Shown in pieces: positions 13,675 through 23,080 of a stretch of DNA of 34,099 nucleotides (positions are counted from its first letter, which is position 1; the number at the start of each line of letters is the position of its first letter). Under the pieces are notes generated by a model. It saw only the letters and a list, made by a program, of their open reading frames with translations. It was not told where the DNA came from and did not search any database. The DNA lies in IMG/VR virus record IMGVR_UViG_3300048115_000367, positions 1 through 34,099 of that record. The stretch is one strand, 5' to 3'. The DNA comes from a virus. Position numbers and translations under genes: made by a program.

Positions 13675-13829
13675 ACAATTGGCACGTTGTGTGTTTGGAC
13701 TGCGATGTTAAGGGGTTTCATCAAGACTACCCAAGGGAGTGTCCATTGTGCGAATCGAAAGCCCTAATGATAACTGACCTGCGCTTTACGAGTAGGTGGG
13801 ATAAGCCAAAGGAGGACGAGGATGAGTAA
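13671..13829 (+). CDS. Small zinc-ribbon protein (52 aa)
   Basis: The ATG overlaps the previous stop (ATGA). The protein MNNWHVVCLDCDVKGF... has two CxxC knuckles, C8/C11 and C24/C27 (CPLC), which can bind one zinc ion, and an acidic tail DKPKEDEDE. Its stop lies eight bases inside the next gene, another small zinc-knuckle protein. Such mini zinc ribbons in phages may act as transcription or host-protein adaptors; no specific function can be read. Confidence 0.6.
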   Translation: MNNWHVVCLDCDVKGFHQDYPRECPLCESKALMITDLRFTSRWDKPKEDEDE

Positions 13830-14025
13830 CGATGCGCTAGAGGAGTACCTCAGAGAGGGCGGTAAAATTACTCAGATTGAGTATGGCGTTGCCAGGGACA
13901 TAAACATCTGCATGAACTGCAAGGGAACCTATCCGGCGCATGACCTGAAGATTCAAGGATCTGTACGCAGGTGCAGGAAGTGCCGCCAGCGCAGATCCGA
14001 ACTGATATCTAAGCGCAAGACATGA
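13822..14025 (+). CDS. Small zinc-knuckle protein (67 aa)
   Basis: The protein starts MSNDALEEYLREGGKITQIEYG with AGGAGG about seven bases upstream. It carries CMNC (near residue 31) and CRKC (near residue 52), a four-cysteine zinc site, followed by a basic tail QRRSELISKRKT that could bind nucleic acid. It overlaps the next gene by four bases (ATGA). No named family is recognised. Confidence 0.6.
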   Translation: MSNDALEEYLREGGKITQIEYGVARDINICMNCKGTYPAHDLKIQGSVRRCRKCRQRRSELISKRKT

Positions 14026-14207
14026 GGTTGTTGATCACAGCGGTAGCCGTTCTAATTTCGGCTGTGGCTTACGCTCACGTCCATGAATGGCGACTGATTG
14101 ATGAGATAACAACATCAGACGGTGAACACATTTGTAGCTGGGTCTGTGACCACTCAGGCCAGACCCACAACATTCAGACCATTGGGTGCTGGAACCCTAA
14201 CGATTAG
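14022..14207 (+). CDS. Small exported protein with signal peptide
   Basis: The 61-residue protein begins MRLLITAVAVLISAVAYAHVH, a clear Sec signal: short basic start, hydrophobic core, and Ala-Tyr-Ala before the likely cut after residue 18. The mature part of about 43 residues has three cysteines (HICSWVCDHSG..., IGCWNPND) that may form a disulfide in the periplasm. It is the last gene of this rightward group. Its stop codon lies within the stop region of the oppositely oriented small gene at 14204-14296, so no room remains for a separate terminator. Confidence 0.6.
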   Translation: MRLLITAVAVLISAVAYAHVHEWRLIDEITTSDGEHICSWVCDHSGQTHNIQTIGCWNPND

Positions 14208-14296
14208 AAGATCAACATAAGATAAGACAGTCCGAACACAGCACCGGCAATGTAAATCCCAGCCAAGATCCCAGCCTTGACCTCGTCATCGCTCAT
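14204..14296 (-). CDS. Thirty-residue membrane peptide after the giant gene
   Basis: The ATG at 14296 is four bases downstream of the stop of the giant gene, so it can be translated by re-initiation. The peptide is MSDDEVKAGILAG followed by a continuous hydrophobic segment (IYIAGAVFGLSYLMLIF), one membrane helix with an acidic N-terminus. Its stop overlaps the stop of the oppositely oriented gene ending at 14207. The clean open frame and spacing argue for a real gene, but it is very short and no homologue is known to me. Confidence 0.4.
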   Translation of the reverse strand: MSDDEVKAGILAGIYIAGAVFGLSYLMLIF

Positions 14297-14299
14297 GCT

Positions 14300-17200
14300 T
14301 TAGTTAAAAGCCCCACGCAGCCGTGAACCAACATCGATTGGTGGCAGGTCAGCTAATCTGGATAGCTCTGGGACAACCTCAAGCAGGAACCGCTCCCTTA
14401 GGTTGATGTCTCTGATAATCCTCTGCTTCTCATCAGAACTTAAATCCATCCGCATGATGGTTGCTTTTTCTTTCCTCAGTGAGGCGAGATCCCTTCTGAC
14501 CATATCGGTGCTACGCTTCATGCCTAGCAAGTGTTCCTTACCAGCACTAAACCGATGAAGCTCTTCTAACCTACCGTCTTCAGCAAGATCATTGTACGTC
14601 TTGTAGAAGCGATTGATGTAGTTGCTCATCTCATAGAACCGCTCTTTCTCTGCGCCACCAAACTCTCTGGTAAAGAACCTCTTTAAGACTGGGTACTCGG
14701 TGATCTTCATTGTAGGCAGCACAGTCCTGTTGTCGCCTTGTACCGTCTCGCTTCTGAGTGCCAAGTCGCTTATCTCAAGGATGTATGCGCCAAGTGTTCC
14801 TGTGTAGCCCTTGATTAGGTACTCAGCTTTGATCGGGCTAACACCCAATACTTGACCTATCATCTTAGCAACTTCCGTTGTGCCAAGGGTTTCTTGGAAC
14901 TCTTGAGCCTCGCCTTGATCAACGAATACCGGCGTGATGTTTCGTCCTGTGTATGCGCTGTAGTTCGCAAGAACCTCAATGGCGGGGGCCACCGCCTGAA
15001 CTCCAAACGGGTTTATTTCAAGCGTACTAACAACGCCTCGACCAAGGGAGCCTAATGTTTCTCGACCAGTCGCATCCCCTGTCGCGTAGCGTAACGCTCT
15101 CTCTGGGATCGTTTTGAATAACAAACCAACCTCAAACGGAATCGGATATCTAAACGCAACCCCGTTTGGCCCAGGGATAATCCAGAAGTTGTCTTTTATC
15201 TCTTCCGTTTGCTCTTGATATTGCTCGTCATCACTTACCAACATGTAATAAAGCGAGGTCATTGCGGCAATAGTTGCCCCTCGAAAGATGAATGACCTAG
15301 CCGCTTGGGCACGATCTAAGTTCTTGTTGGCGTTTCGCTTGCCTCGAGCAGAATTTAGAAGCAAATCAAGACCTTGGAGTCGAGCATTCAAGAACGGTAT
15401 TGCTGTTGTCAGCACTCGCATGACAGGGTGAGCGCCGCGACGAGCAAAGTTCATTACCTCTTTCGCTTGCCAAACAGCTTCAGCTTCATCACCAGTGCGA
15501 GCTAGTACATCGTCATAAACCGCCTTCCTTGTGGCGAAGTCAGATCGTGTCGTGACATCACCCATGAAATTCCACAACCCGACAAAGGGTTTCGTGATGG
15601 ATGCCGATGAATCCTCTATGTAGCCCCGCTCTTTCATTATCTTGTTCAGGTAAGAGCCGATATCTTTTGGATCTTTAGAGTAATCGTAGCCACCAACAAC
15701 ACCCGCTCGCTCAAGCTCCTGCATGTCTTGAGTGAAGCCCTTCAAGGTGCTTGCAATAGGCACGAAGTTTGCGCCAGATGTCACATAGGCAGACAGCGTG
15801 TCACGCATCATGTTAGCCAAGATAAACCCAGGCTCTCTTGTGACCATTTCCCGCAAGAAATTTGCTGGTGCCCCAAGAACCGTCTCAAGCGAATCGAAGC
15901 CGCTGCCAGCTAGTGGCTGAAGCGACTGATACACCAACGGATCTTCGATAGTAAACTTGCGATCCTTCCCGCCAACCCTGAATGTCACAGTAGGACGCCC
16001 ATCAATGGCCTCACCGGCTGGTATCTCTGAGCTTAATCCATAACGAACCATGTCTCTGACAACACGCTGCTGAGCAACGTTCTTCATACCCATATCGACG
16101 GCGGCACTAAGGTTCATCGTGATCGCGTCCAGCAAAGGAACGCTTAACTGCTTCTCGCTGCCTTTGATCTTCTTAAAGCTTGATAGCGCAGTCAGTCCAC
16201 CGAATATGTTTGGCACATTAGGTGTAGCTTCACCCTCTGCCTGACGGTAGAACGGGACGTAGTCTGATTGAGCAGCCCATATCTCTGCCATTTTCTCTGT
16301 CAGTACACCAGTGTCACGCAGGAACTTGATCGTGTTTCTGTTGTAACCCTGCCATGCGTCATACCAGTCTTTGATAATGGAACGACCGTTCTCATCAAGG
16401 TATTGCTCCGCATTACGGATGACCATCGCATGCTGTTCTGGGGTGCCTGGGGACTCTATGCCTCTCTGGCGCAAGCCTTCTGCTCGACGGGCAATGGCGT
16501 ATGCCTGAGCGTCTTCTTCTAGCGAACCGTGTTGTTTTGTGAACAACATGCCCATGACATCAATCAAGCCCCTGAAGCTTTGCGTCTCACCCGCTCTATC
16601 AGATCCTTCTGTGAAGGTGTGGTTGAAGTCCACAACCTTGGTCAGACCATTTTCGTAAACAGGTATTCCGCTTGATATGGCTTGTGCAGTGATCGCATTA
16701 GATCTGTCTGCCGCCATGAGCGCAGGTATTGCTGCTGAACTAGCTAAGACTTCTCGGTCAAACTTATTCTTGTATGCCTCAAGCTGGGCATACTGAAAGA
16801 TAGTGCTCTGCTTGTATCGAGTGAGGCGCTCTTCTATCGGGCCTTGTTCAAGAACGTTTAGATAGGTTTCGCCTGGGGTCAGATCTTCTGGGTTGGCGAT
16901 TAGCATGCTATCCATAGCTTCCTGAACAGACTCGGGTCTTTCAGGAGCCAAGGCTCTGGAGAACATTGCTCTTTCTTCTGGCGGCAGGACGGCCCCTTTA
17001 TCGGGGTCAGCAGCTACGGCTTGTGCGTATGGATCTGATGATGGGTTGAACTTGGGAACGTATCCAGCCGGTGCGTTCTCTGCAACTTCAATGTTGCGTT
17101 CGACGGTTTGCTTAACCTGACCTTCAGGTATCTGCTTGGATGCTAACGTCGGCGCTCTTCGGCTAAACGCTGGGCCTTCTTCTTGGCCGTCAAATCTTGC

Positions 17201-20200
17201 AGCATCCCCACGAACAGTCCCATCTTGCCTTCTGGCACTTGGCTTATCATCGACGGTGCGCTCTCTGTCTGCGTCCCTGAGTGCTTTTTCAACTTTTCCA
17301 CGGGGTACTCCTTCCTTCTCAGCAAGTATCTCTGCTGCATCAAGATAGTCATTGTCAGAGCCTCGACCAGGCTGAACACCCAGTGCCCTGAACAATTGTT
17401 TCTCAGGATACCACATCAGTGCTTGGAAGTCGGCAGTCGTTATGTCGTAGCCTTGATCTCTCAGGCGCTCTCTAGCAGCCTCTACAACCTCGCGCATGTA
17501 AGCCCGCTCAACAACACCCTTCGGGGTCGCTTGCAACTGAGGCTTCAGGTTCTTCACATAGGTGCCGGTCTTCTTAAAGATCTCAGGCTTGGTGTGATTG
17601 ACACCCTTCTCTATCTTGTAGTCTTTGTAGAACCGCTGATATCTGCGCTCAAGGTCTCTGATGAAATCATCAAACATATCAGGGTCTTGATAGATCTCGG
17701 TGCGCGTCTGATCGTTACCCTTGAGAACCTCGTTAACAAGCTGCTTTGGCAGCCCGCCGCTCTTCTTGACCAAGGCTTTTAATTCATCTCGCCTATCGTT
17801 ACGGGCAGAATCATCTAAGCCGTCAACAAATGGCCTACCGATTGCTCGGTTCCACATCCGCATCCACCAGATGTCCATCGTCAACGGGTCATAGTTCCCT
17901 CGAATGTTCTGATAGAAGCCCTGTCCAATCTTAGGCCCAAGGATATAGCTACCCTTGACCACCACATCAGCGCCTTCAGCACTGGGAACCTTGATTGCAT
18001 CAAAGCCAACCTGCGCGTTGAAGTCATCTGCAAACGCCGACAGGTCTCTAACGGTGAAGTCTTCATCTAAGAAGTCCCTGAGCGCCTGATTCTGACCGCT
18101 CTTGCTGAACTCGTTATGAAACTTGAACGCTTCAAGCATGGCTGCGTTACGCTCACCACCCTTATCAAATTCTTTCTTTGTCTCAGGGAACCGACCGTTC
18201 TTCTGATGAAACCGAAACATGTCCGTTGCCATCTCGAAGTTATCAACCACGGCCTGACCGTTTGATGTAACAGCAAGTCCAAAGTCAAACACAGCCTCAC
18301 TCTCAGGCGACTGCATAATCGCAGGCTCAACCAGACCCATGACCTTCTTCGCGGTCTTGATCTTGCGGTCATACCAGCCGATAGCGTTTGAGTCGTTCTC
18401 TAGGGCCACAAGAGCCTCAGAGGCAAGCATGTCGGACAGTATGCCTATGTTCTCTTCAGTGTACTCAAACGGCGTTGTGCGGCCTGTAGCAGCCTCCCAG
18501 CGATCCTGTAATAACTGTGCCGCCTCAACCAAAGTGCGTTTCTTCTCTGGCTTGTAGGTGTTGTCCTTCATCTGCTTCAACTCTTGCTGAGTTGGTAACA
18601 GATCGGTGTTGGTCATGCCCATAGAAGCGGCTTGGCCTAGTGGGCTGAGCGGGGTTGTCCTTGAGTACAGTGTCTCAAAGACCTCGCCGCCTGGTAACTC
18701 ACCTTTTGTTGCGTTCTTGGCAAGCACCAATGGGCCGACTTGTACGACTTCGTCAGCAAACGTAACGGGAGCACCTGTTTTCCTGTCGTAAAAGTATGAG
18801 TGTCTTCTCGGATCAAACCCAACCTGTGTCCATTCGGGGGAGTTCAGAACCTCTTCTGCTAGTGTTGCATTTTCTTCGGGGCTTCTGTTTACAAAGTCAC
18901 CCATAATCTGAGCGAAGGGGTACTTATTTTTTCCCTCCATCACGGCTTGAGCATCTTCTTGTAGATTCTTTGGGTCTTTACCCGCTCTTGGCCTAAGCAT
19001 GGTGAAGTCGGCATTCTTTATGGATGCCGTTGACATATGAGATATAGCCTTGCCTTTGCTGTCATGGATTGTTGGAACCCAAGTGCCAAAGTTTTTGTAG
19101 GCATTTATATCTAAGCGCAAGCCAACCCTAGAATCATCAGGAACAAATGCATTGATTTTGTCTTTTTGACTTTGAACGGCTAAAGCGTCAAACATCTCTT
19201 GGTCAGTGGCTGGCTCTGGCACAAAGTCATATGGATCAATCGTCCCAAGAACGACTGAGTCGTACTGATCTCTCGTTATCTTGCCTGCCTGAAGCTTTTG
19301 ATATGCATCAGCAACTTCGGGTCGTACCTCTGTCTGTGGAGCGCCCACAGCCCTTCTGCTGAAGGATGGAGCGTCCTCATCACCAAGCTGTGAAATGTTT
19401 CTAGCAACAATGCCTTTAGTTCCTGACGCATCGATAGGCTGTGCCAACTTTTCAGGATTAATCATCTCGTAGAGAAACTTTGACTGCCCAGACTTTATGT
19501 CAAACTTACTGCCTTCAGGCACAAGGTGCTGGTCTCTTGAGTCATCAAACTCTGCTTCGCCAACCTCAATAGGCTCTCCCACAGTAGCGTAACCAACAAG
19601 CTTTGCAGGCCCAGAACCTGTTTCCACTATGCCAATACGCTTGCCGACATAAGGTCGAAGCGAGTCTTTATCGCGGCTTTCGTATTTCTTCTGACCGCTA
19701 ACGATCAAATCAGCATAGTTTATATCGCCATCAGTTCTGACATTAACACCCATCTCAACAGGCTCTGTCGTGACCGCAGCCCTTCTGCTGAAGTCTGCCA
19801 TTCGAGGTTGACCTTCGCGGCCCTCCTCTTCGCCAGTGGTCACACCTCTTGGCCCAGATACAGTTCCAGTTGCTGCATAAGGAGCCAAGCCGATCCTGCG
19901 CTCACTAAGCTGCAACGTTCTGGCTTCTCGAGATCTGCCGCCTATACGTCCAGCACCAATGTCATCAATGATTGCTTCAAAGGACGTGAAACCTGAGCCA
20001 TCTAGGGCGTTCTTCAGGCCAGACATAAACCGCTTGATCCGATTAATCAGTGCCCTTGGCTTGCCGACAACCAGCTTTTGATTAGCTCTTTGATCTTTTA
20101 CTAACTCGGCAACCGCTTCTTCGTTCTGCTGAACAGGGTTCAGTTCGCCATAGTTTTCTCTTGCCCAGCCAAGATAGGTTTGATTGCCTGACTTCTTTAG

Positions 20201-23080
20201 CTCACGGGCTTTTTTGCTAAGCAGGCTCCATTCTTTCTTCTTGAACAAGTCCATCATTCGCATTGCGTGAATGCTTTCGTGGTTCAGCGTATCTACGAGG
20301 GCCGCTTCAACCTGTTCTTGGGTCATAGATGGATCGGTCTTGATCGCATCAATAGATAAAAAGATTCTGCCTAGCTCTGGAGAATAAAAACCTGCGGTTA
20401 CAGTGCCCTCTTGTGCATTAGGATCTACTTGTTCATCCCTAACGAAAGACCCCGACCCCAAATCACCACCAACAAGAAGCTCACGGTCAACCTCTTCGCC
20501 CTTTCGCCTTGGTCTTATGCCGTAAACGACGTTGCCATCCGCATCCTGTGCTGCTGTTCGTAGTGCAAAGTCCACATTGACCGGCACGTCAGAAAGCCCT
20601 ACACCTTTCATCGCCTTCGCCATAGCGGCGTTAAACTGATCAAGAGCTAAGGTGTCAACTGGGGCTGGTGCTGGCAGAGCTAGTGGCGTTGGTGCCGCCA
20701 CCTCAGGAACACCTTGCTCCTTCACATCAGATAACAATTGCGCGGCTGACTCCGCATCGGTTACACCAACCTCTTCAGCAAAGGCAAAGTCGTTTATCGA
20801 TGGGTTTGCCTGTAAAACCTCAACAGCTTTCTTGAACTGATAGCCGGTATAAGGCTTCAGCTTAAAGACAGGTAGCTTGGTTGGGGAATCAAACCTTGGA
20901 AGGGAGCGAAGCTTCTGTGCAAACAGCTTGAACTCACCCTCAGTCATCTGACTTAGGTTTGTTCCTGGTTTAACACCGGCAAAGCGTTCAGCTAAGTACT
21001 TCAGTTCTGGCGAGTCAATCGGTGAAGTTATGTTCTTTGCGTCAAGAATGTTCTCTAAGAATTGTCTTGATACAAACTTATCTCTGTAAACAGACTCATC
21101 AACACGACCGATGCCCGTATTGGCATTAGCCTGATCCGCAAAGGCCTGCGCCTCACCAGCGTTACGAGCGAACGGAACGATGCGAGGCATGTTCTTCTTG
21201 GGTTTTCCGGCATCAAGGTAATCTTGTTTCTCTTTGGGGGTAAGCTTTCTGCCCCGAACCACCTCACCAGCACTACTAACCACAACATAGTTAGGCACTG
21301 TCGCTTTCTTCTTGCGCCGGTCTTCTACCCGATACGTCTCCGTTTCAGGCAGACCGTTGACTCGAGTGTCTGTCAGGTTGACCAGCTTGTCGCCTAGAAC
21401 ATCCTTAACTTCAGCTAAGGTAAAGTTGTTTGTTGGAGCCTTGCCCTGATCCATTCGCTTAGCGTTAAGCTTTTGAGACGCCGTCATTCGCGCCTCTTGA
21501 CGGACGCCTGCACGAACATCACGGATCACATCATTAAGCTTCTCGCCCTCATAGAACCCACGGTCAAGGGTCGTTTCTGCTGCGCTATCAAGCGCAACGG
21601 ACGTGTATGTTTGTTCTTCTGGACTGTTGGCAGCAAAGTTATAGCTCTGAAGCGTCTTCTTCTGGTCATCAGAGTAAGCCTCTGGCGATGATTGAATGAC
21701 TGCATCACCGCCGTTGTAGACAGCATCTACCTGTATCTGTCGGTTCAGAGATGAAGCTAAAGCCGCTGCACGGCCTTGGGTTTCACTGGGTGCCCCGTAG
21801 GTATAGCCGTCGGAGTCAACGACTTGATATCGCTTGACCCCATCCTCGCCCAACGGCTCAGACCGAACACTGAAAGAAGATTCAGCGGATGGGAAGTATA
21901 TGCCCATAAGCTGCTTGATGGCGTAAGTCGAGTCTTCTATCGGCGTTTGCTCATTGATCGGCACCATGCCGACACGCTCTCTTACAATGCGAGACCGTTC
22001 TTCTTCTGCGCTTGGCGCAGCTTCACGCTCCTGCCTTAGGATCTCTTGGAACTGGGGGTCTAGCTCAAGGTCTCGGCTTAAAATCTCAGCCCTTGACGCT
22101 ATGTCCTTTTCTCTTTGCTCAAGAGCTTTTTGCTCACTCTCTAGCTGGCTGTCAAAGGATGTCTTGTTACGCCGACCGGCTATGGCATTCATCACCAAAT
22201 CTGCGCCAGCACCAACCGCGCCGCCGATTGTCAGATCGTCATAAAGATTGCCACCGAGTAGTTCTAGATTCTCGTTATATACGTTCTTCTCAATGGCATT
22301 CTGAGCAATGCTTGCTGTGACTTCCTGTATTGCCTCAGTGGAACCGCTTCTGAGTGCTGACTTGAGCATCTCCATAGGGTTGCCCGCAATACCATCGAAT
22401 GCGCCTTTGTCTAGGCGCTTGAGTAACGTCGCTGGAAGGGCAAGCTCAGACAGACCCACAAAGCCACCGCCGACAACCGACATGTCTTCTTGGTTCTCGC
22501 TGACTTCAATGCCAGCATCTCGAGCCGCCTGTATGCGTTGAGCCTGGTCTCCTGCGCCTGCACCAGCAGCAAGTGTGCCGCCCAGTGTGGCCTCTGCTGC
22601 GCTCATACCGCCCAGTGCAGCTACAGGCTTACCAGCTAGACCAGCAAGCCTCAAAACGCCAGCAGGGGTAAAGAACGAGGCCATAGAGCCTACGCCTTCA
22701 CCGAACTTGGTTAGCCAGGTATCTCGGTACGCCTCATCGGCACCCATGTATTCATCAAGAAGCAGGCGACCTTCGCGTGACGCCGCAACAAGGGCGTTGT
22801 CATCACCATCATCGATGACATTTTCAAGTCCAACCACATTGGTGGCTGCATCAGCAAGCTCACCTAGACCTTCGCCAGCAGATAAGAAGGTGTTTGCAAA
22901 ACCTCGAGGTATTGCCTTGAGGGTTTCGCCCACTTGGCCCAGCCCAGTGCGCTCATCAGCAAACGGGTCAGGGTCAGGCAGATCCGCAAAGATAAGCTCT
23001 AACTCTTCCTCTGTTGGCGGGGATTCTCCAGTGAGCTTTAGAGTTCGCCCAAAATCATCAGTTACTTGATATGTCGGCAT
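14300..23080 (-). CDS. Giant polyvalent virion-associated protein (2926 aa, DarB-like)
   Basis: This is an enormous multidomain protein at the end of the virion operon. An Ala/Gly-rich region (about 100-300) could be membrane-active. A zincin-like HESIH motif is at 934-938 (NHESIHAMR). An ASCH-like region spans roughly 1110-1200 (INYADLIVSGQKKYESR). The segments GLRLDINAYKNFGTW near 1321 and WTQVGFDPRRHSYFYDR near 1416 resemble polyvalent-protein domains. YILGPKIGQGFYQNIRG lies near 1712. The C-terminal third (about 2150-2600: REPGFILANMMRD near 2408, PFLNARLQGLDLL near 2560) resembles the LPD38 type. FSR(R)A linker motifs occur at 1097, 1240, 1972 and 2040. By analogy with DarB and gp16-like proteins it is probably packaged and injected. 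Domain numbers are my inference; no enzyme activity is shown. Confidence 0.85.
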   Translation of the reverse strand: MPTYQVTDDFGRTLKLTGESPPTEEELELIFADLPDPDPFADERTGLGQVGETLKAIPRGFANTFLSAGEGLGELADAATNVVGLENVIDDGDDNALVAASREGRLLLDEYMGADEAYRDTWLTKFGEGVGSMASFFTPAGVLRLAGLAGKPVAALGGMSAAEATLGGTLAAGAGAGDQAQRIQAARDAGIEVSENQEDMSVVGGGFVGLSELALPATLLKRLDKGAFDGIAGNPMEMLKSALRSGSTEAIQEVTASIAQNAIEKNVYNENLELLGGNLYDDLTIGGAVGAGADLVMNAIAGRRNKTSFDSQLESEQKALEQREKDIASRAEILSRDLELDPQFQEILRQEREAAPSAEEERSRIVRERVGMVPINEQTPIEDSTYAIKQLMGIYFPSAESSFSVRSEPLGEDGVKRYQVVDSDGYTYGAPSETQGRAAALASSLNRQIQVDAVYNGGDAVIQSSPEAYSDDQKKTLQSYNFAANSPEEQTYTSVALDSAAETTLDRGFYEGEKLNDVIRDVRAGVRQEARMTASQKLNAKRMDQGKAPTNNFTLAEVKDVLGDKLVNLTDTRVNGLPETETYRVEDRRKKKATVPNYVVVSSAGEVVRGRKLTPKEKQDYLDAGKPKKNMPRIVPFARNAGEAQAFADQANANTGIGRVDESVYRDKFVSRQFLENILDAKNITSPIDSPELKYLAERFAGVKPGTNLSQMTEGEFKLFAQKLRSLPRFDSPTKLPVFKLKPYTGYQFKKAVEVLQANPSINDFAFAEEVGVTDAESAAQLLSDVKEQGVPEVAAPTPLALPAPAPVDTLALDQFNAAMAKAMKGVGLSDVPVNVDFALRTAAQDADGNVVYGIRPRRKGEEVDRELLVGGDLGSGSFVRDEQVDPNAQEGTVTAGFYSPELGRIFLSIDAIKTDPSMTQEQVEAALVDTLNHESIHAMRMMDLFKKKEWSLLSKKARELKKSGNQTYLGWARENYGELNPVQQNEEAVAELVKDQRANQKLVVGKPRALINRIKRFMSGLKNALDGSGFTSFEAIIDDIGAGRIGGRSREARTLQLSERRIGLAPYAATGTVSGPRGVTTGEEEGREGQPRMADFSRRAAVTTEPVEMGVNVRTDGDINYADLIVSGQKKYESRDKDSLRPYVGKRIGIVETGSGPAKLVGYATVGEPIEVGEAEFDDSRDQHLVPEGSKFDIKSGQSKFLYEMINPEKLAQPIDASGTKGIVARNISQLGDEDAPSFSRRAVGAPQTEVRPEVADAYQKLQAGKITRDQYDSVVLGTIDPYDFVPEPATDQEMFDALAVQSQKDKINAFVPDDSRVGLRLDINAYKNFGTWVPTIHDSKGKAISHMSTASIKNADFTMLRPRAGKDPKNLQEDAQAVMEGKNKYPFAQIMGDFVNRSPEENATLAEEVLNSPEWTQVGFDPRRHSYFYDRKTGAPVTFADEVVQVGPLVLAKNATKGELPGGEVFETLYSRTTPLSPLGQAASMGMTNTDLLPTQQELKQMKDNTYKPEKKRTLVEAAQLLQDRWEAATGRTTPFEYTEENIGILSDMLASEALVALENDSNAIGWYDRKIKTAKKVMGLVEPAIMQSPESEAVFDFGLAVTSNGQAVVDNFEMATDMFRFHQKNGRFPETKKEFDKGGERNAAMLEAFKFHNEFSKSGQNQALRDFLDEDFTVRDLSAFADDFNAQVGFDAIKVPSAEGADVVVKGSYILGPKIGQGFYQNIRGNYDPLTMDIWWMRMWNRAIGRPFVDGLDDSARNDRRDELKALVKKSGGLPKQLVNEVLKGNDQTRTEIYQDPDMFDDFIRDLERRYQRFYKDYKIEKGVNHTKPEIFKKTGTYVKNLKPQLQATPKGVVERAYMREVVEAARERLRDQGYDITTADFQALMWYPEKQLFRALGVQPGRGSDNDYLDAAEILAEKEGVPRGKVEKALRDADRERTVDDKPSARRQDGTVRGDAARFDGQEEGPAFSRRAPTLASKQIPEGQVKQTVERNIEVAENAPAGYVPKFNPSSDPYAQAVAADPDKGAVLPPEERAMFSRALAPERPESVQEAMDSMLIANPEDLTPGETYLNVLEQGPIEERLTRYKQSTIFQYAQLEAYKNKFDREVLASSAAIPALMAADRSNAITAQAISSGIPVYENGLTKVVDFNHTFTEGSDRAGETQSFRGLIDVMGMLFTKQHGSLEEDAQAYAIARRAEGLRQRGIESPGTPEQHAMVIRNAEQYLDENGRSIIKDWYDAWQGYNRNTIKFLRDTGVLTEKMAEIWAAQSDYVPFYRQAEGEATPNVPNIFGGLTALSSFKKIKGSEKQLSVPLLDAITMNLSAAVDMGMKNVAQQRVVRDMVRYGLSSEIPAGEAIDGRPTVTFRVGGKDRKFTIEDPLVYQSLQPLAGSGFDSLETVLGAPANFLREMVTREPGFILANMMRDTLSAYVTSGANFVPIASTLKGFTQDMQELERAGVVGGYDYSKDPKDIGSYLNKIMKERGYIEDSSASITKPFVGLWNFMGDVTTRSDFATRKAVYDDVLARTGDEAEAVWQAKEVMNFARRGAHPVMRVLTTAIPFLNARLQGLDLLLNSARGKRNANKNLDRAQAARSFIFRGATIAAMTSLYYMLVSDDEQYQEQTEEIKDNFWIIPGPNGVAFRYPIPFEVGLLFKTIPERALRYATGDATGRETLGSLGRGVVSTLEINPFGVQAVAPAIEVLANYSAYTGRNITPVFVDQGEAQEFQETLGTTEVAKMIGQVLGVSPIKAEYLIKGYTGTLGAYILEISDLALRSETVQGDNRTVLPTMKITEYPVLKRFFTREFGGAEKERFYEMSNYINRFYKTYNDLAEDGRLEELHRFSAGKEHLLGMKRSTDMVRRDLASLRKEKATIMRMDLSSDEKQRIIRDINLRERFLLEVVPELSRLADLPPIDVGSRLRGAFN

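Noticed and set aside
17183-17782. 199-residue rightward open frame opposite the giant gene
   Set aside because: No ribosome site, no neighbours in that direction, and the opposite strand is clearly coding.
22575-23069. 164-residue Ser/Pro-rich rightward open frame
   Set aside because: Composition is that of a shadow of the Ala/Gly-rich start of the giant protein; no start signal.
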